A stretch of 64,000 nt of DNA from Prorocentrum cordatum (taxonomy: Eukaryota; Sar; Dinophyceae; Prorocentrales; Prorocentraceae). Positions 33,836 to 45,693 of the stretch are shown here, one piece after another. Below the pieces are notes generated by a model. That model was given only the letters and a program-made list of their open reading frames with translations. It was not told the DNA's origin and ran no database searches. How positions within the stretch are numbered: the first letter of the stretch is position 1; every line of letters starts with the position of its first letter. Where the stretch lies: NCBI GenBank assembly GCA_963575745.1, contig CAUYUJ010003636.1, forward strand, positions 292,937-356,936, written 5' to 3'. Both the position numbers and the translations under genes were made by a program.

Positions 33836-34246
33836 CAATTAGATATCCATACCGCTGCTCCGTGAATCTCTTCTGTGCTGCGTTCCGACAAGCATTTCGA
33901 GACGAATCCAGCCGTGGCGACGAGGGCCTCCCAAGAGACCCAAGAAGGCGCAAACGAGGGAAGGGTAACGGTACGGTGGGGGCGTTGGATAAGGAACCGT
34001 TGGATAAAGACCTCAGGGTCTGGAAGCCGGTGGAAGCATAAATTGAGGCTTGAACGTGGATATCACCGCCGCCCTCATCAGATACGGAATCCTCCAGAGT
34101 CTAAAGCCTCCTGGGCTCATTCCTTAACGAACGCCCCCCCGTATCAGTATCTCTCCTCCCCAAATGCTCGGCGAACAAATGCGCAACTGTGCCCGTGCGC
34201 CCTCGATTCGCGAGCTGCCGCTTCCCCTGCGCCCCGCCAAATTAAC
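33836..34246. other. intron or downstream region of the Cdc14 gene
   Basis: Contains GAATCCAGCCGTGGCGACGA at 33904, a word also at 34786 and 36594 (a small dispersed repeat). No further Cdc14 exon was recognised. Confidence 0.4.
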
Positions 34247-34350
34247 GAGGTACTGCTGCTGGCTGCCGTGGACGGTCCCGGGGCGCGCCACCCTGGCCCA
34301 GCCCACGAAGCTGCGGGCGGAGAAGCCAAAGTTCCTGATGGCGTAGACGC
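34247..34350 (-). CDS. CDC14: Cdc14-type phosphatase, exon after the active site
   Basis: A 104-base exon encodes (G)VYAIRNFGFSARSFVGWA, then RVARPGTVHGSQQQYL. This is the helix and loop that follow the catalytic P-loop in Cdc14 phosphatases. The Arg-Pro-Gly-x-Val-x-Gly-x-Gln-Gln-x-x-Leu signature is diagnostic, and its Gln-Gln positions the catalytic water in this family. The acceptor is TGTGGAG before GCGTCT; the GC codes the last two bases of a Gly codon begun in the exon at 36714. The donor is GT (TACCTC before GTTAAT), phase 0. The C-terminal tail, usually variable, was not found downstream. Confidence 0.8.
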
Positions 34351-34371
34351 CTCCACAGGGCCAGCAGGTGT

Positions 34372-34725
34372 CCTCCTCCTCCTCCTCCTCCTCCTCCTCC
34401 TCCTCCTCCTCCTCCTCCTCCTTCTGCTCCTCCAAATTCTGCTCCTCCTCCCCCTCTGCTCCTCCTCCCTGCCCCCCTCACTCCTCCTCCCCCTCTGCCT
34501 CCTCCTCCTCCTCCTCCTACTCCTCCTCCTCCTCCCCCTCCTCCTCCTCCTGCTCCTCCTCCTCCTCCTCCCTCCTCCCTCCTCCTCCTCCTCCTCCTCC
34601 TCCCCCTCCTCCTCCTCCTCCTCCTCCCTCCTCCCTCCTCCTCCTCCTCCTCCTCCTCCTCTCTTCCTCCTCGTCCTCCTCCTCCTCCTCCTCCTCCTCC
34701 TCCCTCCCTCCTCCTCCGTCTCCTC
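34372..34725 (+). repeat. (CTC)n array
   Basis: About 350 bases of CTC/CCT triplets with CCC, TGC and TTC interruptions, starting only 20 bases from the Cdc14 exon. It is followed by GGATTTCTTCTTTCGCGGGT and GAATCCAGCCGCAGCGGTGA, shared with 36560-36610. Confidence 0.9.
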
Positions 34726-34884
34726 CTCTCTTCAAAAACCAGCCCCTGGATTTCTTCTTTCGCGGGTTGTGGCCAGCATTTTGACAGGAATCCAGCCGCA
34801 GCGGTGAGGGGCCCGCGGGAGTTTCAAAAAGCGCCAAATCTGAAAGTTCGAACATCGAAGCTCGATCCTCGTCTTCGCCCTCCT

Positions 34885-35475
34885 CCCCTCCTCCTCCTCC
34901 TCCTCCTCCTCCTCCTCCTCCCCCTCATCCTCCAGCTCCTCTCCTCCTCCTCCTCCTCCTCCGCCTCCTCCTCCTCCTCCTCCTCCCCCTCCTCCTCCTC
35001 CTCCCCCTCCTCCTCATCCCCTTCTTCCTCGTCCTCCTCCTCCACATGCTCCTCCTCCGCCGTCCCGCTCGTCGCACCCCCTGACGTGTCGGTAGAGCGG
35101 GCCAGGCGTTTCGCCCGAGACTTCATCATCATGTATGACCCTGGAGCCCGAAACCTGCAACAGCTTCACGGATGGAGGGCGGGCCGTTTTCAAAATTGGC
35201 GATCGCCTGGGCACCGCGCACATTCGTCTTGAGAGGTTGCACTAAGGCATCACGGATGGGAGGCGGGCCGTTTTCAAAATGTGGCTCTCGCCTAGATGCC
35301 GCGCACATTCGTCTTTCAGTCTGCAACAGCTTCATGGACGGTGGGCGAATCCTTTTTCAAAATGTGGTTCTCGCCTCAGCGCCGCGCACATTCGTCTTCA
35401 AACTTCGCAACAGCGCCAAGAATGTAGGGCGGTTTCTTTTCTACTTGTGGCTCTGGCCTTAGCGCCGCGCACATA
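34885..35475 (+). repeat. composite repeat: (CTC)n, GACGTGTCGGTAG block, four ~80-base units
   Basis: CTC triplets to 35060, CGCACCCCCTGACGTGTCGG with TAGAGCGGGCCAGGCG and TTTCGCCCGAGACTTC, then four units (ACGGATGGAGGGCGGGCCGT, TTTTCAAAATGTGGCTCTCG, CGCCGCGCACATTCGTCTT). It is the best-preserved forward copy of the family. Confidence 0.85.
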
Positions 35476-36479
35476 TCACGCCGTTACCACAAGAAAGAAC
35501 TGCATATCAGAAAAAAAACCGGCGGCGAGACAAATATACAGAATCACTCACTGACATGAGCGGAAAAACGGCGGCGGGGCGATCCAATCCGAACATATGA
35601 GTCGGGACTCCCATGGAAAAAGCTCGCGGCGGGAAAATTCTAAATCAGTGGAAATTTTAAATAGTGGGCAACATGTTTCAAAATCAGTATATAAAATATC
35701 AATGAAATATAATCACTGCTGGCACTCTTTCCTGGAACCTATAATCAAAAAACAAATCTCACTTGAACGGTCAAACACAACAACAAAATATACATGAAAT
35801 CGCCAACGCCCCACCCAGAAAATGTTGACAACGAACCGGGTTTACCAAATGAATATCTGCGTAAATTTCAACAAACCACGCAAACAAGAATCATCTTTGC
35901 TTACCTCCTCCCTTCCGTTTACCTTTCCCGGCGTCGGCGGGCGGCGGGCGGCGTCGTCGGCGGGCTGGATCGTCTTTCACTATAAAAAAACCACAGCGGG
36001 GGACAGCGGGCAAACTGGCGGCGGGCCCGCTGCCCAGAATCAGTTCAAAATGGCGGCGGCGGGGGGGCGCGACATCCATCCAGTGCTGCAGTGAGCACCG
36101 AAGAAACCGGAGTGATGCGCACATTCGTCTTGAAAGTTTCAACGGTTTGAAAGAGTCGCATGGTCGAAGTCCCAGGAGCTGCGTCTGGCATAATTTTGCA
36201 CTGTCAGGGCGCAACAGTCACATGTATTCGCGGCGCTCAAATCCCATGAATGGTGTTCGGGAACGATGTGACCTGATCTAGGATTGTCAGGACGCAACAG
36301 TCACGTTGATTAGCGGCGCTGAAGTCCCAGGAATTATGACGTGTTGGTACGATTGAAGAATCTCGGACGGCTGTCTTCCAATGGGGCACTTCCCGCAATG
36401 AACATGAATTCTTCGAGGGACCTATGAGGAGGGAACTCGGAGGGAGGGTCTACTGCAGCATCGTTGATGCGTCTTGTGT
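35476..36479. other. AT-richer stretch without a supported gene
   Basis: 35510-35930 is unusually AT-rich for this window. From 36170 two diverged blocks with GTCAGGGCGCAACAGTCAC and GTCAGGACGCAACAGTCACG form a short duplication. No exon was recognised. Confidence 0.4.
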
Positions 36480-36713
36480 TCACGCTGTTCTTCCTCCTCC
36501 TCCTCCTCCTCCTCTTCCTGCTCCTCCTCCTCAAATAAAAAAAAACAACACCCTGGACTCCTTTCGTGGGTTCGGGCAAAAATCTTGAATGGAATCCAGC
36601 CGCGGCGACGAGGAGCCCGCCGGAGTTCCAAAAAGCGCCAACCCTCGAAGTTCGAACCTCGAAGTGTCTCCTCCTTCTCCTCCTCCCTGGCACCCTCCCC
36701 TGGGGCGTCGAGC
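36480..36713 (+). repeat. short (CTC)n and dispersed repeat
   Basis: CTC triplets at 36490-36533, then a block (CCCTGGACTCCTTTCGTGGG, GGAATCCAGCCGCGGCGACG, GAGTTCCAAAAAGCGCCAA) homologous to 34740-34860. Confidence 0.75.
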
Positions 36714-36786
36714 CTATCAGAGTGGCCGTGCGGCCGAGGCCCGAGCGGCAGTGCACGGCGAAGCTGCCGCCGACGGCCTTCACGAC
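36714..36786 (-). CDS. CDC14: Cdc14-type phosphatase, active-site exon
   Basis: A 73-base exon encodes VVKAVGGSFAVHCRSGLGRT, then ATLI. VHCRSGLGRT is the Cys-x5-Arg P-loop of protein tyrosine/dual-specificity phosphatases. The form Ala-Val-His-Cys-x-x-Gly-Leu-Gly-Arg-Thr is specific to the Cdc14 branch, which dephosphorylates CDK sites in mitotic exit and cytokinesis or cilia. Catalytic Cys and Arg are intact; the usual Ala after Lys/Arg is Ser here. The acceptor is GTGCAAG before GTCGTG, behind a T-rich tract. The donor is GC after GATAG. The exon splits a Gly codon shared with 34247-34350, giving LIGVYAIRNFGF. Confidence 0.8.
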
Positions 36787-37309
36787 CTTGCACGGCCCAG
36801 CGCAAGGAAGATACAAATAATAAACCTGAAGCACGCCAGCTACGCGCCAATCAAGCGCAACGATAGGGGGCACCGGCTCAGGGCGGGAAGCATTGACCTG
36901 GAACCGGAGATACATCGCTGACAGATCGGCGATCGGCCCCCGAGGGCGAAACCGCACATTCCTGGGTGGGGTGGGTTATCGAGCCCCTGTCGGCGATGGA
37001 TCAGCGATTGGAAGTCGATGCGTCACCCGGCCCCATCCCGCCTGCCCGCCGGCCCCGGTCTCCCGCCTGCACGTTCGTCGCCATTTGCCTACTCTCCCCG
37101 CGTGCACCCCCCCTTGCCGGACAGCGCAGCCTGCCCAGAGCCAGAGCCAGAGCCAGCGGCGCGACTTGGAGATCCCTTCCCATCAATTAAGAAGCCGCGG
37201 GTTCGTCTTGTGGGTCAGGGCGGAAGTCGTAGGAACGGGCCCCCCAAAAAGGGCTCGGTTTCTTGCGCCGCCTATCCCTCTCCTTCGTTGCAACGCCAGC
37301 TGTCCCCTC
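36787..37309. other. Cdc14 intron part, nothing recognised
   Basis: Mixed sequence. The small exon expected to carry the Asp-Gly-x-x-Pro general-acid segment of Cdc14 should lie between here and 47394, but it could not be identified. Confidence 0.35.
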
Positions 37310-37424
37310 TTCTTCCTCCTCCTCCTCCTCCTCCTCCCCCGTCTCCTCCTCCTCCTCCTCCTCCTCCCCCGTCTCCTCCTCCTCCTCCTCCTCCTCCTCC
37401 TCCTCCTCCTCCTCCTCCTCCTCC

Positions 37425-37463
<39 letters not shown>

Positions 37464-37525
37464 CGTTTCCTCCTCCTCCTCCTCCTCCTCTGCCTCCTTC
37501 CTGTTCTCCTTCTCCTCCTCCTCCT
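37310..37525 (+). repeat. (CTC)n with an internal (CAT)n block
   Basis: CTC triplets, then CAT at 37427-37462, then CTC again. One 15-triplet block (CTC array plus CCCGTCTCC) is duplicated at 37334 and 37370. Confidence 0.9.
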
Positions 37526-38218
37526 CCTCATGCCCCCCTGGACGCAGCAAATCCGCGCAACGATTCCCAGGAGGGTGGAGGGATGACGAACGAGGACTAG
37601 GACGAGGACGACGGGGAAAGCCACCCGTGTAGGGCGTCTTGGCAGGGCGGCGTGCTGGAGAGCGTTCCGCCCAGGCGCGCACGCACGCACGCACGCACAC
37701 ACGCACGCACGCACGCACACAAACGCGCACACATGCACACACACACACACACGTTTAAGTCAGCGGCGCAGAGGGTCCGCGGGCAGCAGATGGAAGTTCG
37801 AATTGCGATCGAGCAATATCGAAGGCGCAGCGTACTAAGCGTCGCACGCTGCAATATACAAGCGATGGGTGTGTTAGAAGAGCTGTAAGTCCAAACGAAA
37901 CATGCAGCGGCCAGAAAACGAGAAGATAGTACCCAACTCAAAGCGAACTGAAGCGCGACAGCTAGGAGCGAATTGCGGCCACTGAATCACCAGAGCGGTA
38001 TTAGGTGTGGCCGACCCAGAGGTCCTGCGAGGCAGACTGGTAGGGTTTTGACCTACAGGCCAGCAGCGCAAAGCGACCGCGATGGTGGGTGACGTAGGGC
38101 CAACGAGGCGCCGCAACGCCCGCCACAGCGTACCCAAAGGAAAGCTGCGTCATCAGACACGCCCAATACTTCAAGCACCGGAAATGAGGTGCATGAGTAA
38201 CAAGCCTTGCGCACACAC
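37526..38218. other. spacer with (CA)n / (CGCA)n run
   Basis: ACGCACGC/ACACAC at 37675-37752. The flanks carry no gene that can be supported. Confidence 0.45.
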
Positions 38219-38241
38219 ATACACCTTCACACATACAGTAC

Positions 38242-38318
<77 letters not shown>

Positions 38319-38366
38319 CACACACACACGCACACGCGCACACATACACACACACACACACACACA

Positions 38367-38426
<60 letters not shown>

Positions 38427-38428
38427 CC

Positions 38429-38462
<34 letters not shown>

Positions 38463-38466
38463 CACT
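38219..38466 (+). repeat. (CA)n / (CGCA)n array, probable retroposon tail
   Basis: About 250 bases of CA dinucleotides with CGCA tetramers in the middle (38368-38425). On the minus strand it directly follows the element end CGCCAAATAG, so it looks like a (TG)n 3' tail. Confidence 0.85.
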
Positions 38467-41400
38467 ATTTGGCGTCGCGGCTCCGCGCGCAGCGACAGGG
38501 CGTCCAAGATCGGAGAATAGAACGCGCGCGCGCGCGCGACTAGCGGCGGAGCCCTCAAGCCGCTCCGAGGGAGCAGCGCCGTGGCCAGCCATGGGTCATC
38601 TGGGCATGGATGACCAAGGAGGGCAGATGAGATACTCAGCTCCAACTGGCGAGGAAACGGCATGCCAGAGGCGAAGGGGGAACAGCGGAATAGTGATGCC
38701 ACGGCCAGACGACTGGCAGAAGGGCGGGACAAGGTGGAAGGAGGCCGAAGGCCAGCAGTGGAGGCGAGGACACTGCAAAGGCTGCAGCACAGAGGTCGCA
38801 GCGCCAGCAGGCCCGGAGGGTTGCCAGAAAGTCGGCTGAGAATCAGCCCAAGGGGGAGAGACCGCCCGATGGGGACGGCCGCACCCGGAACCAGAGAAAG
38901 GTAGGCGCAGAAGACGAGGGACAGGATGGAGGAACACCTGCACAGGAGGACAGCGTGCGCGAACCTGGGTGCTCGCCGAGGCAAGCTGGCCAGGGCGCAA
39001 GGAGGCGGCCCGGAACTGCGGCGCGCACGGGGCAGGGCACCCCGTGCGAAGCGGCCAGCCCGCTCACCGCGTCCGTATCGAACCACGGGACCTGCGGGGA
39101 GGCCCTGCCGCAGGGTCCAGGGCCACAGAAACACTCCAAGGGGGGTCGCAGGGATCCAGGTCGAGAAAGGCATGCGGCAAGGGGAAGGCCACCTGCGAGC
39201 CTCCGCGTGGGCGTGAACATCAGGCCTCCAATATTGACGGCGCCGACGTGGGAGGGTCTCCGCGGGCACCTGGGATGCGGGACGCCTCTGGGGGGGCGCC
39301 CCTCCGCCACAAGGGTCCCTGGGCCTGCGCAGAAGGGTTGCTCGTCCGCGTAGGCTGTCTGAGTAAGGGAACCCATGAACTGTTCCAACTCAGTGAGGGA
39401 AGATCAGAGGCAGGGAAGCGCTGTCCACCCCTGCGGCGAGATAGTGTCCACAACCTCCAGCCCGACGCAATCACCCGATCGGGTGTGGTGGTGCTCTAGC
39501 ACTGCAGGGAAATCTGGTTGACCATGCACCGGCGTAGGTACGCAACATCGTCATTGTTAGAAGGTCAAAGGGGCCCGCGGTGGGTCCATCGGGGCAGGGA
39601 TCAAGCCATGCCGATCGGACGCCTGGGATGTCTCGGGCAGCAGGGGAGCAGGGGGCGCTCGAGGCGCTGGTGGGGAGCCTCCCCTGCAAATGCTGGCGGC
39701 AGCAGCGGCGGGCTGAGCGGCGCTGGAGGCCGCGCCACCGGTGGGAGGGGGGGAACGGGGCAGGTGCGGGGCGGGAGGACGCGACGGACGCAGCAGGTGG
39801 CGGGGGCCTCATGGCAGGTGGGCGCGCAGGTGGTGCAGGCGGGGGGGGAGACGAGCTGGGGGCGCGGGCCCCGGGCTCGCGCTGAGGGGGCGGCAGCTGG
39901 GATGCGCTGGCCGGACACGTGCCGGAAGGCACGAGGGGGCGCCGGCCAGCAGACCGGCGGGGCCCCTATCAGCCCCCGCGACGGCGAGGCGCGCAGGGGT
40001 GCCAGTGGCGTCGCCTGTGGGGTTCGCAGGGGCGTCGGGTGCAGGCTGATCGCGTGGGTCAGGCGACGTGCCTGAGCGGGCAGGGGCGCCGACGGACCCT
40101 CGCGGCCCGCTGCGCACCCGACGCTGTCTGTGGACAGCCTCCTCGGACGTGGAGTCGGGGGACCTGGCGCGCAGGTAGGCGAAGCGCCGCGACGCGCCGA
40201 TGCTCCCGACGGGAGTGGGGAACCGAGGCGAAGTGGGGCTGCTCAACGTCGCAGACCCGCCGCGGGTGGCAGACGAGGAGGCAGGGGGAAGAGCGCCAAT
40301 GGGGCCAGAGGGAGGGGAACGCGCTGCGGCAGGGGTCAGGCGGACAGGTGGCGCAGAGGTCCCCCCCCACACATGGGGAATCTGGAGAGCTGCCAGCTCC
40401 TCATGAGAGCAGCCGCTCTGGCGCGCATTTCGTCGCGCGACACGTCCCGCCATCCTTCGAAACGGTCCCGTTCGTGCAAGGCATCGAGGTAGGCGGTCTC
40501 GACCAAGTTGGGGTCGGTCTGGTGGATGGGCTTGAAACGCTCGGCAGCGTGGCTGAGGTCCAGATGCAAGGGAACCACATCCTGGCGCGCATGTCAGCGA
40601 TTCTCCTGATGGTCCGACGGGGAGGCCTGGCTGTTTCTGCAACGCAGCCTCTGCGGAGTTCGGATGCTGGGACATGCGTTGCAGGATGCATCTTCTACCC
40701 ATAAGCACGCTCGAGGACGGGGCGGAGGCATTCGGGGAGGTGCATTCTGGGGTCGGCGGAATGGCAGCGGGGCCCGTGGAGGACGGCCATCCAAAGCTTG
40801 GCTTGGCGAAACCCGAGGTTGAGAAACCCGCGCGTGGCCATGACCAGCTAGCTTGGCTGCGGGTAAGCAGCTGACTGACAGGGAGTAGGGGCCAGCTTGA
40901 GGGGCCGGATGGGGTGGGGGGGGGACGCAGCGGCAGCTGCGCCGGCATCGGAGGCGTTGGCCTCAGACGCATGGGGTTCGGGCGGGCGGGGGGTCGAGAT
41001 CTCAGGGGGCCAGGTGGAGCCCCGGCGGGGCCGTCGTTGGGCGCCAGCAGGTCAGGGTCTCTGGTGGCCCTTGACCTGGAGCGCTGCGGGGCCCGCTGGC
41101 CAGAGCCAGCACGTGCGCACAGGGTGAGCGAGACGTGGGAAGGGGAAGGGGGTGGCAAGATGCCCCCGAGGGTAAGGAAGCGGTCAATGAAGAAGACAAG
41201 CGTCCACCTGGGTGCAAGGGGGGCGCCGGCGGCCTTGAGGGGGGGTTCATGGGGGGCGGGCCCGCAGAGATCGCGCACGAGGAGCGCCACAGAAGGAAGT
41301 GCGGTGCCAAAGTGCCACCGGAGAGACGACCCCACGGGTTGCGAGCCCTGACCATTGCATGTACCTGCTTGCGGAGGGCATCATCAGATATCCTCTGGTT

Positions 41401-43990
41401 TGCGGGAGGAGCCGAGGCGGGCCGAAGCATGTGTAAGAGGGCGTCGCCCGAAGGGGGCCCAAGGTCAGGGCAGGCAGTGACGGCGTCTGGGAGCATGGCC
41501 TGGAGGGCGTCAGAGTCAAGTGCGGCAAGGGCACCCTGGAGGTCGAGGAGCTCGCGGATGCGGGACTCGCGCGGGCGCCACTGGGGAGCCGCAGACACCG
41601 CAGGGAGCCGCGGAGGAGCGGCAGGAAGGGGTCCAGGGACACCAATGTCAGCGGTGACCCAGGCGCCAGAGGCAGGGGGGTCACCGGAAGCAGGGCCAGA
41701 ACCAGCGGCAACATTGCCGGGGCCGTGCCCGCCCTGGGTTGCGCATGCCGCAGCAGGAGCTCCATGGTCGCTGTCCCTGCGCCTGGAGCCTATTCTCATG
41801 GCAAGGGAGGCGGGCCGCGCCGCCTCGCGCGCGCGCCGAGGAGGCGCATGGGACGACGATCCGTCGACGCCTGCCGCGCGAGTGGCCAGGAGGGGGCGAG
41901 GAAGAGGGCGAGGGCGGGGAGGACAAAGTCGGGGGCAGCGCGGGAACGAGGCGCAGGGGCAGGAAGGGGGGCGGACCGAGGGAGAGGGCCAGAGGGCACG
42001 GCGGCGACGCCGGCGTCCTCGAGGGCGAGAAGAATATTACAGATCTCGGGATCGCCACTGGAGGCGCCAAGCAGCACAGGGGTAATGTGGGTGCGGAGGA
42101 CGCGCAGGACCCTATCATCGGAGTCGTGCGCGCCCCAGACCTCGAGGAACAGAGCCCCCTGGCGTGCGGCGAGCAACGGCTTTCAGGCAGCCCCCCACCG
42201 CGGTGCGAAGGTCGGCCAAATTGCCAATCGAAACCGCAGAGAATGCGAGCACGGAGTCGCGGTAGGGCCTCCCGTGCACGTAGCATGTTGCCGCGAGGCC
42301 GAGTAGTGCCTCGGTGAAATCGCCTGCGTTGCTGAAATCCCCCAATGGGAGGGCAAAGTCATTAAAATTCCCGTGCCGCTGCCATGGCCAAGAGGCAACG
42401 CGCGTGGCCGCGGGGTTGGCCGGCGGGGCATCGCGGTGATGCCCAACGGGGAGAGATGGGTGAAGAAACCGTGCGGCAAGATCGGCGGGTGGGTCATTGA
42501 TGTAATGGGGGCAGCGAGAGTGGCAGTGGTAAGGAAGCGGGGGGCATGACGCTCCGCAGACAAGGGGGCCTTCCTTGTGAGCTGGCCGCTCTGGCGTAGG
42601 CGGGTGGGAAGGGCGAGGCGGCTGGCGACCTTGACGGAGACGGCGTTCGCAGCACAGGGGTCAAGACCGAGGAAACGAAGGGGCGCGAAGTGCTGATCGG
42701 GTGTTGCTAGAAACGCCCCTGGCCCAAGGTACCCCCAGCTTCCCGCTCCATTTTGGAGCCCCTGGGGCCCTCTGGGCTTCGTGAGGGGTGCCCTGGAGGC
42801 CGTCTGGGCCACCCCGAGAATCCTAGGGGTACCTTGGGCCAAGGGTACCTCTAGCAACGCCCGAGCTGAACCGCGAGGCAGACGTTACCGGCATCGCAGC
42901 CAAGCATGGGGTGCAGGTTCTGTGCCAGCTGCGACCCCATCTTCTGGCGTCAAGTGTGGGGGGGGGGGGATGCACGCAGTTGCGTTTGCGCGGGCGCAGC
43001 CGGAGGACGCAGGCGAGAAGGGAGAGGCAAGCAGGACTTGAGACCAGTTGGCCGAGCCCGCGCATGACCTCCGCCCAAGTCTCCTGGCAGCTATACCCAA
43101 GCGGTGGGGGGGGCGACGCGCGATGGCAAGGAAGGAGCGCGCCTGCTGCGCGGCAAGGGCAGCGCCGCAAAGGTCGACCTTGGGCACCCCTTCGTATTCC
43201 GGGGCGTCCTGCATCGCGCCCCGGGGCGGGACCTCTTGAAAGGTGACAGGCCGCGGAGGGTCTTGCGCAGGGAGCTGTGCAAGGAGACCCGCGCGGCCAG
43301 CAAACTCTGCAAGGGACCAGAGCTTGGCGGCAGTACTGGCCTGCGCCATGGCCGAGCTTCAGATGATGATGACGACGCCCTTGGCCCTCGCGAGCGCAGC
43401 ATTGAGCCTCCGCGGGCAGGTTCAGGCCCCCGAAATTGCAGCGCCCGTTGGAGCGCACGCGCACGACGACGACCAGGCCCGGCTCGCCCCCCCGCATCTG
43501 GTCGGTCGTCTTGAACCGAACGCTGCGCCATCGGTTTCGCAGGCTGGGGAAAGAGGGCGGTGGAAGGAAGTTGGGAGACTCGGAACGGCGGCGGGGGGCG
43601 GGGGGCCCGAGGGATTGAGGGCCAGTCGCAGCAGAAGGCGCGGGCCAGGGCGCGCCAGGCCGCGAGCGGCCTGAGCGCACCGCTGCTCGCGGGCGATCCC
43701 GCGGGCGCGGGATAGCTTGAGCAGAACGGCGGCGGACGACGCCACATGATGGGATGGCAGAGCGGTTGGAGGGAAGGGGGCGGGAAGGGGGAGAACGAAG
43801 TTGACGAAGAGCGGGAAAATGAAGCAGAGGGGGGAGGGAACGGGCGGAAGAGGAGGGGGAAGCGCATGAGAAGGAGGATGGCGAGGAAGATGGTGGAGCA
43901 GAACGGAAACCGAGGAGGATGGAGTGCACGCTGAGAGTGAAGTGCAGCGACGACCTAGCCAGCGCTGCGTGGGCAAACAGGACACGGATC
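38467..43990 (-). mobile_element. retroelement body of uncertain type, GC-rich, frameshifted
   Basis: Minus-strand frames between 43.4 and 38.5 kb give coherent protein-like text broken by frameshifts: MAQASTAAKLWSLAEFAGRA (43349), LLGLAATCYVHGRPYRDSVL (about 42300), EVWGAHDSDDRVLRVLRTHI (about 42130), ELLDLQGALAALDSDALQAM (about 41550) and VPLHLDLSHAAERFKPI (40578). No RT, nuclease or integrase motif was seen in this part. The left end is AGCCGCGACGCCAAATAG followed by a (TG)n tail. Similar ends at 46345-46380 suggest one family. A host gene is less likely, since no exon-like units with splice sites stand out. Confidence 0.45.
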
Positions 43991-44136
43991 ACGAACGCGA
44001 AGATGATGAGCTAGTAGGAGGCAGCTCGCTGGAAAGAGCAGGAGCGATGCAAGCAGGAGGAGGAGGAGGAGGAGGAGAAGAAGGATAACGGGCCCTTTTG
44101 TCACAGAGGGCCTCCGTTCCTCTGATGTCCCTCCTG

Positions 44137-45500
44137 TCACAGAGGGGCGAAAGGGTCGCCGTATTCCGGCTTTTGGATTGCCGCCCGCAGGTCGACTTGC
44201 TCCACACTGGCCAACATCTGCTCGTCCTTCTGCCTTACGTCGGTGGGGACCTGACCTGGGGATGCACAGCACCCGACGCTCGTGCCGAGATACGGCCAGG
44301 ACTGGCGGACGGCAGACCTGCCAAGGGGGGAAAGTTCCATGACGCTCTCCCACCAGTCACTGTCGCCCGCAGGGTCGAGAGCCGTTATGGGGGAGCAGCG
44401 ACACGGATGGGCGAGGGGGGCAGCCTCGTCGGCAGCCGCGCGGCCAATCTGACGGGAAAGGAGGGCGCGAGCGAGCTCAGGGGTTAATAAGCCAGTGACC
44501 AAGACGCCGCCCTCCCAGTTAGGGCTGGCCTCGGCGTAGAGCGGGACCTCTGCCACGGCACGGTGCAAGGCGGCGGGATGGCGCGGAAAGAGGAAAGGCC
44601 CCGGCAGGTGTGCGTAGAGATGTGTAGGCCAGCCGCCCGCCAGGCCCAGGGAAGGAAGATGGAGATCCCGAGGGCTTGCGGAGCGTCTGAGAGAAGAGCA
44701 GCGAGGTCGTCGACGTAGGTGGGGCATCTGTCCCCGGTACACTCCGCCACGCCCTCAATGATAGGGTCGTGCCAGATGTTCCAGCAGAGGGGAGGAGCCG
44801 TGCCACCCACGCCGACGGAGCGAAGGAAACGCCTGAGTGGGAGCAGCTACCCAGCACTAACGGACTGGACGTGGCGCTCGCTTACGAGGGCGGAGCGCCC
44901 GCGCCGGCACCAGGTGGGGAGGCCCCCGCGGGCCAGCGCGTCTGCTCGAGCTATTGGATGGAGAGGCGCTCGATGGCCCCTTGTTCTGGTCGGCGCAGAG
45001 CACCGCGTTGGCCGGGCAGGGGGGCAGGTGTAGAGTGGATTGGCGAAGGTAGAACTCGTCGGTGTCGAGGTCTGAGCCCAGCAGGGCACGCCAGGCTCTG
45101 CCCGCCGGAGCGTGGGGGGGGGCAGGCAAGGTGGGAGACCATGAGGGTGCACTCCCTTGATGGCAGCCTGATCGCGGGAGAAGCAATGATCAAGGGAGGG
45201 CCCAACCGTTTCGGCGATAGCCGCGCCGAAGAGACGGCGGAGGCAAGATGGAAGCTGAAGGGGTTGGAGGCCCCCGGTGGTCTCAGCGTGGAGAACTCTG
45301 GGGATCCAGACGAAGAGGTTGATGGATAAACCGAGAACGCGTTCAAGGGACACGTGATCCTCCCAGGCAGACCACAAGGCCTGCCCCAGGAGACAGACGA
45401 TGAAACGGCAGCCAATGTGATATGCCTCGTATGGCTCTCCATCCACACCAGGGGGCTGCTGGCCGGCTGCAAAACAAACACACACAGGCACGCACCCGCA
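44137..45500 (-). pseudogene. LINE reverse transcriptase fragment
   Basis: Right to left: LGLSINLFVWIPRVLHAET with GGLQPLQLPSCLRRLFGAA (fingers region of a dinoflagellate-type LINE RT), ETVGPSLDHCFSRDQAAIKG, a frame change, PTYVDDLAALL at about 44717 (the Tyr-x-Asp-Asp catalytic motif, intact), then WPYLGTSVGCCA near 44290 (post-catalytic Tyr-Leu-Gly). At least two frameshifts separate the pieces. No endonuclease domain was found upstream, so the copy is probably 5'-truncated. Confidence 0.65.
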
Positions 45501-45693
45501 CACACGCACACTCTAACTCTAACTCTCTCTCTCTCTCTCGCACACACACACACTCTCTCTCTCTCTCTGGCACGCACACACAAAACACACACAAACTCTC
45601 TCTCTCTCTCACACACACACACGCGCGCACGCGCGCGCACGCACGCACGCACGCACCCACCCACACATAAACATGCACACACACACACACACA
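45481..45693 (+). repeat. (CA)n with (CT)n blocks, probable retroposon tail
   Basis: ACAC, CTCTCT and GCGCAC tracts in alternation. It stands just upstream (minus sense) of the RT fragment. Confidence 0.8.

Larger units (their letters stand above)
34351..36713 (-). other. Cdc14 intron of 2.4 kb, GC-AG
   Basis: The donor is GC (CTGATAG before GCTCGA) and the acceptor is GGAG before GCGTCT. AGGC stands at both joints. Inside are (CTC)n arrays, minisatellite units and unique sequence, listed separately. Confidence 0.7.

Noticed and set aside
36841-36900. Possible general-acid exon of Cdc14 (text EPVPPIVALDW on the minus strand)
   Set aside because: It lacks the Asp-Gly start and the Phe-Leu end expected for that exon, and no fitting splice sites surround it.
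38001-39269. 422-codon minus frame and Cys-Val or His-Thr repeats
   Set aside because: The Cys-Val/His-Thr part is the CA array; the remainder is retroelement sequence in a changing frame.
38926-45329. Many long plus-strand frames
   Set aside because: They mirror the minus-strand retroelement in GC-rich sequence where stops are rare; none has a motif.
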